Positions 9,882 to 20,577 are shown, counted from the stretch's first letter. The stretch: DNA of 64,000 nt from Narthecium ossifragum (GCA_963920575.1 OY986969.1:17965288-18029287); one strand, 5' to 3'. Notes: generated from the letters alone by a model not told the origin. A program made the numbers and translations.

Positions 9882-12318
9882 GGGCCCGTCCCTCAGACCT
9901 TACTCGACCACGTGGGTCGAGAGCCGGTTTCCTGTTGGTTTAGTTCCGCGTCGGGCACGATCGGGCGATCGTGTGGCGGTTTTGGACCCCGGGGGCATTT
10001 TGGTAAATATGCCCTCTGGTGGTCGGTTTCACACCCGCGTTCCACACACTGACTTTGATTGATGTATGTGTTTGATTAGAATCTCTAGGGTGCGTCCGAT
10101 CGGAGGATCGGAGCTCGATCGGGAAAGATCGATTTGGATGGCTGAGATAGGTTTGGAATGTCTATATAAGCCAAGTCCCTTTCTCTCTTTCCCTCTCTCC
10201 TCCTTCACCTGTCGTTCTCTCCCCTTCTCTCTCTCTCCTTCGGCTGAGGTAGGGTTTGGAGATTTGGTCTTCGGAGCTTAGATCTTGTCGGCTTGACCAG
10301 CGGGACGCGTGGAGGAGCTACCCTACTTGCTCAAGTAGGTGTTTCTACCTCGATCCTTGGATCGGGTTCTCCTAGGATAGGTTTCATGTGCTTTCGTTGT
10401 AGGAATACATGTTAGAATGGTTTGTAACTCTTTGTATGTGTACAGTAACTCTTTTCCTGTATTCCTACGTTGAGATTTCAGTATTTAAACGGTTAGTTTT
10501 CGTATTATCGCCGTTTTGTCGGTTTTTGTCCATTTGGACCTTGATAGGAGATTTAACCGTCAAAATCTGGATTTCTTCATTCCGTTAGCTTTCTCATTGC
10601 TAAATACACTTGCTTGCAAAATCTCATTTAATTCCAACATGATTTGATACTTAAAATCCAAAGAAATGGATTTCCGGCACTGTTCTGATGAACTGTGCCA
10701 AGAGCTCGACGGTCGATCAGTGCATCGACCGTCACATGTTGTTTTACGCCTTCTGGGCCTGGCGGTCGACCGTCGGATCGACCGTCGCATCGACAGTCAG
10801 GCTCTGTCCGGATTTTAGCCTCCCACGGTCGATGGGTCGATCGACCGTGGGTCCTCTCTCTTTTTCATCCCGCCTCACGGTCGACCGTCGGATCGACCGT
10901 CGCATCGTCCGTGAGGCTCTGTCCCGTTTTGGGCTCTCGACGGTCGATGGGTCGATCGACCGTCGCCCATGAGGTTTTCTTCGTTTTGGCCTCACGGTCG
11001 ATCGGTGGATCGACCGTGACATCGTCCGTGGTCTCACGGTCGATCCCCGGATCGACCGTGGCATCGTCCGTGACCACTGGGACTTGGTTTTCTGGTTTTT
11101 CTTTGGTGGATTTGATTTGGGATTAGTATCTAAACATGTTGGGAAGCATGTAGGGGGATTTGATGAGGTTTTCAAAGGATTTTCATCGGGTTTGAGAATC
11201 GGTTCGAATAACTCTCTTTTTGGGTAAATCTAAGGTTTCACTTGCATTTAATACATGTTTGTTGTAGTTAAATGCTTAATTGATTGCTTAGCTATTAACT
11301 AGCTATGAGTGCTAGTTAATGAGGAATTGTGGAACCTTAGCCTCTTGCCGGCGAGTGCTGAGGGCTATTATATATCTGTTGAACGTGTAACTGTTGATGT
11401 GGCATGTAGAGACATCTAGGATAGATGTTTGCCTAGGCTCATGCATTGTATGCATTAGAGGCATTTGAGGTTAGGCGGGCGATGGTTTGGGTCGCCGATC
11501 CGAGGCTCTCGGGTAGCTCGGATCTAGCCTTAGGGCCGTGGCTGGGTAGTCAGGAGTAGGGTATGATTGTATGATCAAGTCTCATGTCTTTGAGAATTCA
11601 CGCTAGTTGACTCTGATCAGTGTTTGAGGTTTAGAGGTCGGGTTGTCTTCCGAAGCTAAGTTCTAAGGATGGGTGTCGACGTCTCTGACATGGTCCCCAG
11701 GCAGTGGTTTCCTGCTGGGTAATGGTGATCCTACTGGTTCCGGTTCTTTCCTCCCAGCGTGTTGGTTGAGTTTCCCAGCGTGGTCGGTTGAGAAGAATAG
11801 GATCCCTTGGGGAGTCGACAGGGTTGTGGGACCCGTGGCATCCGTTAGACTTGAGCTGGAAGACAACTCTGTTGTTGTTTTCCTCCTTTCAGTGTGCCGT
11901 AGAGTAGAACCCTACTGAGCTTATCGCTCACTCCTACCCGGGCTGCGTTTGCAGGTGCAAGCGGCAGTTCTTCTTCGGTGGAGCCGGCGGGATCGGCTTT
12001 TGGCGGCGCGAGTACATCCAGGGGCGCTTGAGGTTGCTTGGAGGATTACCAGTTGTACCCTTTTGATATTTGTATATGTATATGATGTAAGCTTCTGAGG
12101 ATTTTGGAGTATTGTATTAAATCTATCTCTTGGAAGCTATTGTATCTAGTCTGAATTGTACAACTTGATGTTATATGATGATTAAATCTGTTTAGCCTCT
12201 GGAATGTAATTGTTTAATTTACCCGTCTTTTCTGCTTTGTACTGCGCCGGTTGATGATGAATAGTGTTAGGACCCTCACACCCCGTCCTGGATGGGTTTT
12301 CTGGGTCGGGGTGTGACA
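9877..12318 (+). repeat. Tekay-1 3' LTR
   Basis: 2442 bp, same ends as the 5' LTR, one base longer (an extra A near 11390), with roughly 50 substitutions by eye. It contains a TATA box at 10163-10170 and the same hairpin array at 10708-11075. Several differences fall inside the hairpin array (for example around 10784-10798). Confidence 0.95.
10708..11075 (+). repeat. Hairpin array in Tekay-1 3' LTR
   Basis: Copy of the 3278-3645 array. The first unit has one arm substitution (GATCAG for GATCGG at the loop side), and the fifth loop reads GGGTCG where the 5' LTR has GGGCCG; the arms remain complementary. Confidence 0.9.
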
Positions 12319-12840
12319 TGCCATCCTCAAGCATCTCACGCACAATCTTCTCGATCTCAGCCTTCTGAATGTGTGGATATCGGAAGGTGCGGACGTTGGC
12401 AGGTCTATCCCCTGGAATAATCTTGATGCAATGGTCTTGGGTGTGTCAAGGAGGTAGCGACTTGGATGCTTGAAATATATCCTCATACTCGGATAACAAA
12501 TCCGCTAAAGGAGTGGGAGTGGCAGGCACGATTTGGTTGGCATTACTGGAAGAGACTAACATGGGCCAGTAAGCATTTGATCCGGCGTGCAATAATCATT
12601 CGATGGAGTGGATCTCGCCCGCCAGAGTCGGAGTGTCGGTACTGCCTTGAAGCAAATATTGGACGCTGCCCGCGAAGGATTGAACGGTGACTTTGTTCCA
12701 GTCATGCACCACCGGGCCAAACGCCACAACCATTGGATTCCCAAGACGGCATCCGATCCTCGCAGATCCAAGGGATAGAGGTCAACTTGAAAGGTATAGC
12801 CTTGGATCTTGATCTCAACCTCGCGACAGATCTCACTGCA
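12319..12840 (-). pseudogene. Element A, middle fragment: protease and RT N-terminus
   Basis: Minus-strand continuation of element A upstream of its RT. Bases 12319-12323 are the right TSD copy of Tekay-1. The sequence just right of Tekay-1 encodes the RT leader (EIEKIVREMLEDGM). Around 12700-12765 the aspartic protease end SDAVLGIQWL is recognisable, preceded by IQGYTFQVDLYPLD. Two frameshifts lie between them. It is cut at 12840 by solo LTR S1 and continues at 22165. Confidence 0.8.
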
Positions 12841-14997
12841 TGTGAGGACCCGTTCCTCCGACCTGGTCCGACCGCGTTAAGTCGAGGGTCTGGCTTGGTT
12901 GGGTTGGATCGGTTAGCCTTTCCTTGCGATCGGTTGATCGCATCGCTGTTTTTGGACCCTAAGGGCGATTTGGTAAATTACCCGTGGCGGAGTTGCATTT
13001 CACACACGCGTAGCACACACACGGCCTTGTAATGATGTATGTGCTTGACTAGACTATTAGGAGCACCACAGCTCGGAGAATTTGGGTTCGATCGTAAGGA
13101 TCGAGATCTGAGCGGCTGGGATCAGATCCGGTTGATCGGATGGCCCAGATCTAATCTTGAGCCGTTCAATAATAAGAAACCCTTTAGATGCCCTATTCTC
13201 GGGTTATGGAATTTTTTCGCCCGATAGAGAGAGGAAGTAAGGGGCGGCGGCTCAGCCGAGAGAGAAGAGAGAGGAAGGGGAAGAGAGGAGTGTACGGCGT
13301 CGGTGTTCGGCGGCCGGAGGAGGATCCCGTCTGGCGACGGCGATCGCGACAAGGAGGACGACATCAATGGCAATGATGCTCGACGGCTGAGGAGTGGAAC
13401 CAGCGAAGGTGCTCAACTGCGACCGGAGAAGAAGAAGAAGAAGAGGGAGAAGCGATCCAGAGGTAGGGCTTCTTACCTAAACGTGGTTTAGACTCTACTA
13501 GCTTAGGGTAGGTTCCATTCGATGCATGCCTGCTTGGTTTCTAGGCTTCCTCTGTTGATTTCGTGGCTTTGTGCATAGGTTTTACTTCTCTCTTTGCTGC
13601 TGTGGTTGAACCTACGGATTTGTGATAGGTTTCGATCGGATTCCTCTTTATTTCCTTGCTATCGCCGTACTTCCTGTTTGGTTTTCCCTGTTTGGATTTC
13701 CGGCATCTGTTTCCTCTATTTCCAGTGATTACTGCTTGAGTCTTTGGTTTCTCCGGCAATGCTGCCAAACCATGCTCGGCTCTGTCTTCCGGCGATGCTA
13801 CCCTCTATGCCCTGTATTCCATGATATTCCGGCGATCCCCTCTTCTCCCCTGCTTTCTTGTAGTTGCGGTGCTGATTGATGCTATGCCAGGCTCTATTTC
13901 TCTCCCTTGTTCTCTTGTGGTTTTATGCCATGCTTATCTATGGTATCCTCTAGCCCCCCTCCACGTTTCGATGCTGACTGTCGTGCCTTGCTAACCATTG
14001 GATCTATGGGTTGATCTATCTCTCTGCTTCTTCTTCGATTTATGTTCTATCTCCTCTCTTGATGGTTCCTTAACGATAGTTCTTAGATCTAATATTCCTA
14101 ATATGTTCTCCTATCTGTAGTAGTGTTGGATCTATGGCTTGATAGCATTTCGATGGGTTTGATAAGGTTTTAATCCAACTATTCTCGGATTTCCGCTGTT
14201 TTCCTCAAATCCTCATTCGCAGCCACTTCTTCGACGAGCTGCTCTTTATCCGTGTGGAATCTCGTGATGCTTCCTTCACAAGAGTTGTAGACCTTCGAGT
14301 CTACGTTCAGATGGCTCTCATTTCACATTTTTCAGATTTTTGTACGATTTATGGTGAACTATCTATCAATCTGCGACGAAGCTGACTTTTGACGAGTTTT
14401 TGAGTTTCTCGTCGATTCATGTTGGATTTCGGTCTCGGATTGACTTGATTCTTTGATATGTCATCGAATGCCATGTTAGGATACTCACTTGGTATCAAGG
14501 ATGAAATTTTTATGAATGTTTTACAGGATTTCTAGTATATCTAGCTTTATGTCTTGTATAGGCGAACTATCCTAATTCCATGTTTTTCACGCCATATAAG
14601 CTTTATATAGTTCTTATGAGTATTTAAAAGTATCGCATGATTTCCTATGGATTTCCGAGGGATTCATGGAAGCTTTATGCTGAGATTTTATGCTTGTGTA
14701 ACTCTATGTCTCATTTATGCAAGTTGCTACCCTTTACGAAATCGATATAATCTATGCTATGTATGCTACCATTCTAAGCATGCTATGTTAGAGTAAATGC
14801 TTGTATGCTTTATTCATGATATGTTTAATGTCAAATGCCTATAATATATGGATAGCCCATGATATGTTCGATGGAATGCCAAGGAGAGTTGGCATGAGGT
14901 AAACGAGTATGAATTGCTATGTCTTGTATGATTTATGCATAGCTTGGATATTGGTAAGTCTTGTAGGGGTATGATGGGTTTTATCCCAATATTGGTA

Positions 14998-15006
14998 TAT
15001 TTCAAA
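14998..15006. repeat. 9-bp TSD TATTTCAAA (left) of the MULE
   Basis: TATTTCAAA directly left of the terminal inverted repeat; the identical 9-mer is at 20882-20890. A 9-bp duplication is diagnostic for Mutator-like transposition. The perfect match suggests a recent insertion. Confidence 0.95.
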
Positions 15007-15050
15007 GGGTGCGGCTATCCGCACCACCATTTCGACTCAACACACCACAT
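15007..15050 (+). repeat. MULE left terminal inverted repeat
   Basis: Begins GGGTGCGGCTATCCGCACC and continues to the CAACACACCACA block. It matches the reverse complement of 20838-20881 with few mismatches. The outermost bases are themselves palindromic (GTGCGG, four bases, CCGCAC), so each end could fold alone. Confidence 0.92.
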
Positions 15051-15155
15051 TTACTCTACACACCCCAGCCCAAGTTTGAAAACCCCAAGTTTCACTCAAC
15101 ACACTACACAAAATAAATGTACTTACCTAAACTACCCTCAAACCCCACAGCACAC

Positions 15156-15174
15156 TAAACCCTAAACCCTAAAC
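15156..15174 (+). repeat. Telobox-like tract (CCCTAAA repeats)
   Basis: TAAACCCTAAACCCTAAAC, two and a half units of the plant telomere repeat, in the left subterminal part of the MULE. Such short teloboxes are common in plant promoters and bind Telobox/Myb factors. It is too short to be a telomere remnant. Its place, upstream of the plant mobile domain gene, fits a promoter role (inference). Confidence 0.6.
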
Positions 15175-15569
15175 AAAACCCAAAATACCTACACTACCCC
15201 TCAGCCCACTCCAGCCCCTACCTTCTTCCCGTCTTCTACCGAGACTTCCTCCCTCCCTCTTCTACCGAAGTCTCTCCCTCTCTTCACTCTCCCGACCATC
15301 TCCCTCCACCTTCCCAGTTGTGTGTCTCGCGAACGTTGCCAGCCTCCCTACACCCGCGGCAGAGCCTCGCTGGCGAGCTACCCACGCCTCCGTCGAGTCC
15401 GTCGAGTGAGGTGAGGGGACAAGTGAGTTTTTCATTTCTTGTTGCATGAAATGCATTTTCTTTGCATACCTAGCATTGGTTTTGCAGCATTGTTCTCCGA
15501 ATGCGTTTTTTTCCAAGGTTTTCAAATTTTTCCAATGGGTTTCGACCTTTCAGTTTTATACGTATCAAT

Positions 15570-15809
15570 CGGTACAAGACAACCGAATGATTCTCTATAA
15601 TATCGGTACATAGTCACCGATAGTATAGGATTGTTGATCGGTACATAGATACCGATCAATACGTTTGTTGCTGAATGGAAAAGACCTTGTTCGGTATCAA
15701 GGTACCGATATTCTTTGGAAACTATCGGTAACTTACTACCGCAATGTATGCTTTATTACCGGTACTTAAGTACCGTTAAGAACGTTTAATTACCGGTATA
15801 TGGATACCG
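15570..15809 (+). repeat. Palindrome cluster 1: seven CGGTA-N6-TACCG units
   Basis: Units start at 15570, 15604, 15639, 15692, 15725, 15760 and 15794. Each is 16 bases with half-sites CGGTA and TACCG (a few single mismatches) and a 6-base centre that differs in every unit (for example CATAGA, TCAAGG, CTTAAG, TATGGA). Spacing between starts is 33-53 bases. The cluster ends 43 bases before the start codon of the plant mobile domain gene. Confidence 0.92.
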
Positions 15810-16137
15810 AAACACTTTACTAATCTTTGCATTTCTTTTTCAAAACAGTTAAATGGTTCATCCAAGGGGAAAAGCACCCGCCGGAGCCTCTTCATCTTCG
15901 GCGGCCTCGTCATCTTCATCGGCCCGCGTTGACCGGCCGATGGCCTCAGCTAGGAGGAGGAGAGCGGTACTTGAGGAGATTCCAGAGGAGATCCCAGAGG
16001 ATGCCTTGATGGTTGCTGGCCCTGGTGAAGAGGAAGAGGTGTCTGACGACGAGGCACCCATCCCTGGTGGGCCTGTTGACCGGTCGGTTTTGACGGAGTT
16101 CAAAACACACGTGGCATATCGGATATGGGCTGGAGCG

Positions 16138-16216
16138 GTAAAAAAAGGCCGAGTTTTTTTTTATATCATGCCGTGTTTATATCAAAGTCTGCTCACTTTT
16201 CCCCTTCTCAACGTAG
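16138..16216 (+). other. Probable intron in the MULE plant mobile domain gene
   Basis: GTAAAA donor and CAACGTAG acceptor. Removing it joins the conserved IWAGA to RGPL in the order seen in the family, with T-rich sequence before the acceptor. Confidence 0.6.
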
Positions 16217-16667
16217 GGGCGTGGGCCACTAAAAATTTATGCGCCATGGGTTGTCCACTTCGAAATGGGACGGCATCGAACGGCAAGACTTTAAGAATGC
16301 CGTGGAGGCCACCGGTCTAGCAAATCTGACGGTGTGTTCTTACAAGACTATAAGCAGTGCCCTGGTGTCGGCGTTCGTCGAGAGGTGGCATCCGGAGACG
16401 AACACGTTCCACCTGCCCTGTGGAGAGATGACGATAACTTTGGGTGACGTGAGCCGTATACTGGGCATCCCCGTCGCCGGTAGGCCGCTTGAAGAGTGCA
16501 AGTTGAAAGTCTCCCAGCTGAAAGCGCTTATGAAGGTTCATTTGGGAGTCAGTGAAGCAGAGGCCGCGAGCCAGTTGGATGGGAGAGGGCTGTCAGTTAG
16601 TATGACCTGGCTGAGGAGAGAGTGCACTCTCCGCAAGGTCGGCCTGGAGTGCTCTTTGAAATTCAGT

Positions 16668-16749
16668 ATGATAGGATTGTCACGATCATCCACGACACCG
16701 TGGCGCACATGATAGGATTGTCACGATCATCGACGACACCGTGGCGCAC
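16668..16749 (+). repeat. 41-bp tandem duplication inside the PMD gene
   Basis: Two adjacent 41-bp copies (16668-16708, 16709-16749) beginning ATGATAGGATTG, differing at one base. 41 is not a multiple of three, so the duplication itself breaks the frame. Confidence 0.95.
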
Positions 16750-16832
16750 ATGGATACCCTGACCATTGACGACCATAGGAGTAGGTGGGCGCGGGCTCAA
16801 AGAATACGCCTGCCTTTGATTCCATGTTTGAT

Positions 16833-17181
16833 CGGTAGTAGAGTACCGATAAAAGGCTTCACTGTTCGGAAGCGTGAGTACCGTTACAAAGCAAATCAAG
16901 TAAAACAAACACTGTCTCGGTACTCACTCTTCCGAACAGTGAAGCATTTTATCGGTACTATACTACCGATACAACGCAGCTTACGCCTGCCTTTGATTCC
17001 ATGTTGTATCGGTAGTATAGTACCGATAAAATGCTTCACTGTTCGGAAGAGTGAGTACCGAGACAGTGTTTGTTTTACTTGATTGGCTTTGTAACGGTAT
17101 CTAATTACCGATAGTGTCGGGTATAGAACCGGTAGTATGGTACCGATATGTGTCTAGGTTATTATCGGTACTTGGGTACCG
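16833..17181 (+). repeat. Palindrome cluster 2: six CGGTA-N6-TACCG units
   Basis: Units start at 16833, 16953, 17010, 17095, 17130 and 17166. All six have perfect CGGTA and TACCG half-sites. Two of them (16953 and 17010) are mirror copies within the 97-bp inverted repeat. The cluster occupies the space between the 3' ends of the two convergent MULE genes. Confidence 0.92.
16879..17099. repeat. 97-bp inverted repeat with 27-base loop
   Basis: The left arm 16879-16975 and right arm 17003-17099 are reverse complements with one mismatch seen; the loop is 16976-17002. A third, partial direct copy of the arm lies at 16808-16878, preceded by the same TACGCCTGCCTTTGATTCC that forms most of the loop. 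A transcript from either convergent gene that reads through would form a long duplex. Confidence 0.95.
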
Positions 17182-17342
17182 ATAGTTGCGTACTTGATAA
17201 AAAAAAACAGAGTATGAAGCAACCCTTTGCAACACAATGTTTACAACCATACAAGATACTCATACAATGTTTGGAACACAATGTTTACAACCAGACAAGA
17301 TATTCATATTGAAAATCATATAAGACATTAATACCCAAATTT

Positions 17343-20098
17343 TCATTCAAGATCTATGGTGTCCGTTGTAGCAACATCTGATGACACGATTAACCCAAAT
17401 TTTTCTATCTCATCGTTATAGGAATCCCATCCAATGGCACAAGCATCTCGATATCGAGCCCAGCTGCTGACTACTGGTGGCATTGGACATCCAGGCTGCA
17501 TGTGGAGTTGAACAAAGTGATTTCCGTTTACGAACCCGATTGCGATGATCCTCCGTGCCAGTTTCGGGGGCGCTGCTGTCCAAAGTGGCAGTAAGGTCAC
17601 GCATTGTCTTCTGGAGATGTGGAGTAGGACAACCGAGTATCGTGATGCAATAATATAACCCATGTCCGGCATGGTCATCCACCGATCGGGTAGAGGGTTG
17701 TCTTCGAGAAACGACAATGAGTACATAAGCTCGTGAACACGCTTTTCATTCCCATACAAGTTAAGGTAGCCCTCGAAGTGATCACGCAACTCATTGATAA
17801 GATCGTTCCTCACCTGGGCCCAGTTGTCCTCGCCGTAGCCCAATAGCCCGGCTATCGCTCTAAAATCGCAGTTACCATCTGATGCAACATCCTTAACATG
17901 CTTAATATATTTTGTCAACCATTCTGGAAACTCGCCAAGATAGCCCAGCGGAGCGGCTGTCCGAGCCCTTAGCACTCTCTCCTTTGGACGCTTTTTTTTT
18001 GACTATATCAGGCTTCTCTGGTTTCATGCAAGATATGGGACTAACATGTAGAGGAGTTTCCTCTAGTGAGTTACTGTCCTTGAACGAAGGTGCATACTCA
18101 AAGGCGGATGGGTCACGTTGTGTTGAGAGCATCAACTTCTTCTCCTTAGCGCTTGGTCGACCGCGGGTCCTCAACTTCACCTCTGGCTCAAGAACATAAC
18201 TAGACTGCGGTTCTGCTAGCTCATACATTTTCTTCAGCAAATGCATTCTTCCTGCCTCATTCTGAGCTAGAAATTTGTTTTCCAAGAGTTCTAGAGCATT
18301 TTGGCACTTAAGTTTTGGGATTTCATTGGCTGGTGTAGCCAACAAGTCAAGCTTCCGCCAATGGTGATGTATGCATTCTAGGGGTATGGGGCGGCAATCA
18401 AGCTTGTAGTTGGCGATCTCATGGGCACATGGCAAGCCATGTGTGCGTCGGACTGTACAACCACATGCGAACTTATCCGCACCGATCTCATTGGCCCTCT
18501 CAGATTCTTTTTGAACTATTAAAAGAGCACTCTTTGAAATGAAGCCTCGCATCTCCTTGAAGATGGCCGGCTTGAAACTGTGATGCACAATGTATTTGCT
18601 CTTCTCAAAGGAGGCTTTGATATCACAGTGTTGCAGCTCAAGCAGGGAGTGAATAGTAGCCCACGATGTGTCAAAACTGCAGCTGGATGCCCCGAGATGC
18701 CTCTTTAACTTGGCATGTGCACTCTCTACCCTGTTTGTAGTGTGATTGCTAAAATGCATATATTCGTCAGTCCAAGCACTGACGAACAATTCTTTGAAGC
18801 CATCCAGCCACGATTCCCGAACATATTTAGAAGCTGCTGGGTAACCGCAAAAAGATGTCTCTAGTGTCTCCAAGTGTTTCTTGTACTCCTCCTCGGTAGA
18901 TGCAGTTACAACCAATTTCCACATTGTCATGAACAAGTCGGCTTTATCTGCAGTTTCGAAAATGTGTTTGCAGCTGAGCTCTACGTTCTTTTGGATATGC
19001 CATCTACATAGCATGCTTTTGGACTCCGGAAAGACCGAGCTGATAGCGTTCATCAAAGCCAGTTCTCGGTCTGTCACCACAACGCGTGGCATTGGGCATC
19101 CTTCCAACAATGTCCTTAATATTTTCAAAGCCCATGTGTACCTGTCCTCCTTCTCACACTCCATGTAGGCAAAAGCTGCGGCGAATGTCATACTCGTCGA
19201 CGTGACGCCAACAATCTCTAGCAGTGAAAGTCGATATCTATTGGTCTTGTAGGTGCAATCCATAATCAACACCTCGGAAAATGCACGGACTAAATCAATA
19301 GACACAGGGTGTGCCCAGAATACGTCCCTCACAGCGTCTGTGTCTTCTCGAACCGTATGATACTCAACGTATCCAAACTCATTTAGATGCTTCAATAGTT
19401 GTTGCATCTCTGATCTCCCAGCCTTTTCAATCACCCTATTCCTTTGGCGTACATTGTAGATGGTCTTCATGGTGGATACGTTTTCAGGATCTTGTTGCTT
19501 TATAGTGTTCAGGATTTGCCGTGGCTTCACTAGGGTTGCTAACATCGTAACCACCATATCATTTTGTTCAGCAGATAATCTTCCCGCGAACGAGTGACCC
19601 TCGAGGTGATCCGCATGGGAGTGATTGTGGACTCCGCAAAGAACTCTTAGCATCCAATCATCATCAGATACAAGATTCACACCCTGAAGCTTGAAAGGAC
19701 ATCCACACTTCTTCGTCCCGGAGTCGACGAATTTTTTCTTTCGATTGGCAAATTTTTTCTTCCCGCTATCATCTTTCTTCACAGTTTTCCGATACTCTTC
19801 ACTGCGCTCACATGCCAAGGTAATCCTCGGCTTTCTACCACACCCCCCTGCCTCTGAATTCTTTGTCACAATCACCAGCCCATTCTGCCTCCCAACTGTC
19901 TGTACCCATTGGACAAGTGCTTGTCGACTTTGAAATATCTATAACCAAACAATAAGAATTATGTTAATGAAGTTTAGACCTAGTTGTCGTCCGGCAAGAT
20001 ATAGCGATTTAACAACATACCGTACTGGTCGTGAATTCCAAGGTGTAGTCGTGAGTAATTATAGCTCCTACACCGCTCGCATCAGTAGAAACATGCTC
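17343..20098 (-). CDS. MULE transposase with C-terminal OTU cysteine protease, one frame slip
   Basis: Two exons are visible: 20098-20021 (26 codons) and 19939 downward, joined across an 81-bp intron (GTATGT donor, GTTATAG acceptor). Order: FAR1-type N-terminus with SRQALVQWVQ and the Cys-rich TKKCGCPFKL; MULE catalytic core with Asp in IMDCTYK (about 19260), Asp in VVTDREL (about 19070) and Glu in NRVESAHAK (about 18730); SWIM zinc finger CGCTVRRTHGLPCAH (about 18430-18475); basic linker; OTU domain with catalytic DGNC (about 17870) and GNHFVQL His (about 17515). The transposase frame stops at 17902; the OTU frame overlaps and is joined by changing one base at the A9 run 17992-18000. All catalytic residues are kept. 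A further 5' exon (20449-20395, MDGEDECW) is possible. Confidence 0.88.
19940..20020 (-). other. Intron in MULE transposase gene
   Basis: 81 bp with a GTATGT donor and GTTATAG acceptor on the minus strand. It joins HDYTLEFTTST to IFQSRQALVQW in phase, as expected for FAR1-like transposases. Confidence 0.7.
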
Positions 20099-20150
20099 CT
20101 GAATGTAAGCAAAGAGTTAGTAAGGCAGGTAGCTAACACTGTGTTCACAT

Positions 20151-20339
20151 CGGTACCATGGTACCGGTATACTAACGTATTAATCGGTACCATTTTACCG
20201 GTATATAAGCTATAGTTTCGGTGGATACGTCCCGGTATACATAGCATACTAATCGGTACTATGTTACCGGTACATTAAGCCAAAGTATCGGGTTCTACAT
20301 ACCGATACGTTGACGTTTTCTGTCGGTCTAATACTACCG
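20151..20339 (+). repeat. Palindrome cluster 3: six CGGTA-N6-TACCG units
   Basis: Units start at 20151, 20185, 20219, 20254, 20289 and 20324, spaced a steady 34-35 bases. Three have perfect half-sites and three have one to three changes. The cluster lies just upstream of the second transposase exon, so in its first intron or 5' leader. Confidence 0.9.
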
Positions 20340-20577
20340 ATCAAAACGCGATCCGGGAAGGACAAAAAAAAACAAGAGAAGAGGAAATGTACATTTTTTG
20401 AGCGCCTTTTCTCGTCTCCTTCGCTCCAGCATTCATCTTCTCCATCCATTTCGACCTAATACACCTTGGATTGACAATGTATAATGGGGAGGGCTTGTGT
20501 GAGTTGAAAACCTAAGGTTGGAGGAGATAGTTTGGAGTATAATGTGAATGTGTTGGAGGATAAGAAAGAAGATAGAA

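Larger units (their letters stand above)
2447..12318 (+). mobile_element. Tekay-1: full-length Tekay/Del chromovirus LTR retrotransposon
   Basis: A complete 9.87-kb Ty3/gypsy element. It has two LTRs of 2441 and 2442 bp beginning TGTGAGGG and ending GTGTGACA, a perfect 5-bp TSD, a primer site, gag, and PR-RT-RNaseH-INT-chromodomain, followed by the conserved GAATTTCGGGAC block before the 3' LTR. Domain order, chromodomain type and pre-LTR block assign it to the Tekay (Del) lineage. By eye the LTRs differ at about 50 positions (about 2%), so insertion is fairly recent. One frameshift and two nonsense codons make it non-autonomous now. It lies inside element A in the opposite orientation. Confidence 0.95.
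15853..16808 (+). pseudogene. Plant mobile domain (PMD/MAIN-like) gene carried by the MULE, broken
   Basis: Exon 1 starts at the ATG at 15853, with a Ser/Ala-rich then acidic leader, and leads into FKTHVAYRIWAGA. A probable 79-bp intron (16138-16216, GT...AG) follows. Exon 2 opens RGPLKIYA, then after a one-base insertion near 16245 continues KWDGIERQDF to ETNTFHLPCGEMTITLGDV and ILGIPVAGRPL. The FHLP-GEMTITL-DV-LGIP series is the hallmark of the plant mobile domain, found in Arabidopsis MAIN/MAIL1 and in many transposons. A 41-bp tandem duplication at 16668-16749 shifts the frame again, and the last recognisable stretch (DTLTIDDHRSRWARAQR) ends at the start of the inverted repeat near 16808. 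The rest of the domain is missing. Inactive as written. Confidence 0.8.

Noticed and set aside
15156..15174. Telomere or interstitial telomere tract
   Set aside because: Only two and a half repeats inside a MULE; too short for anything but a telobox.
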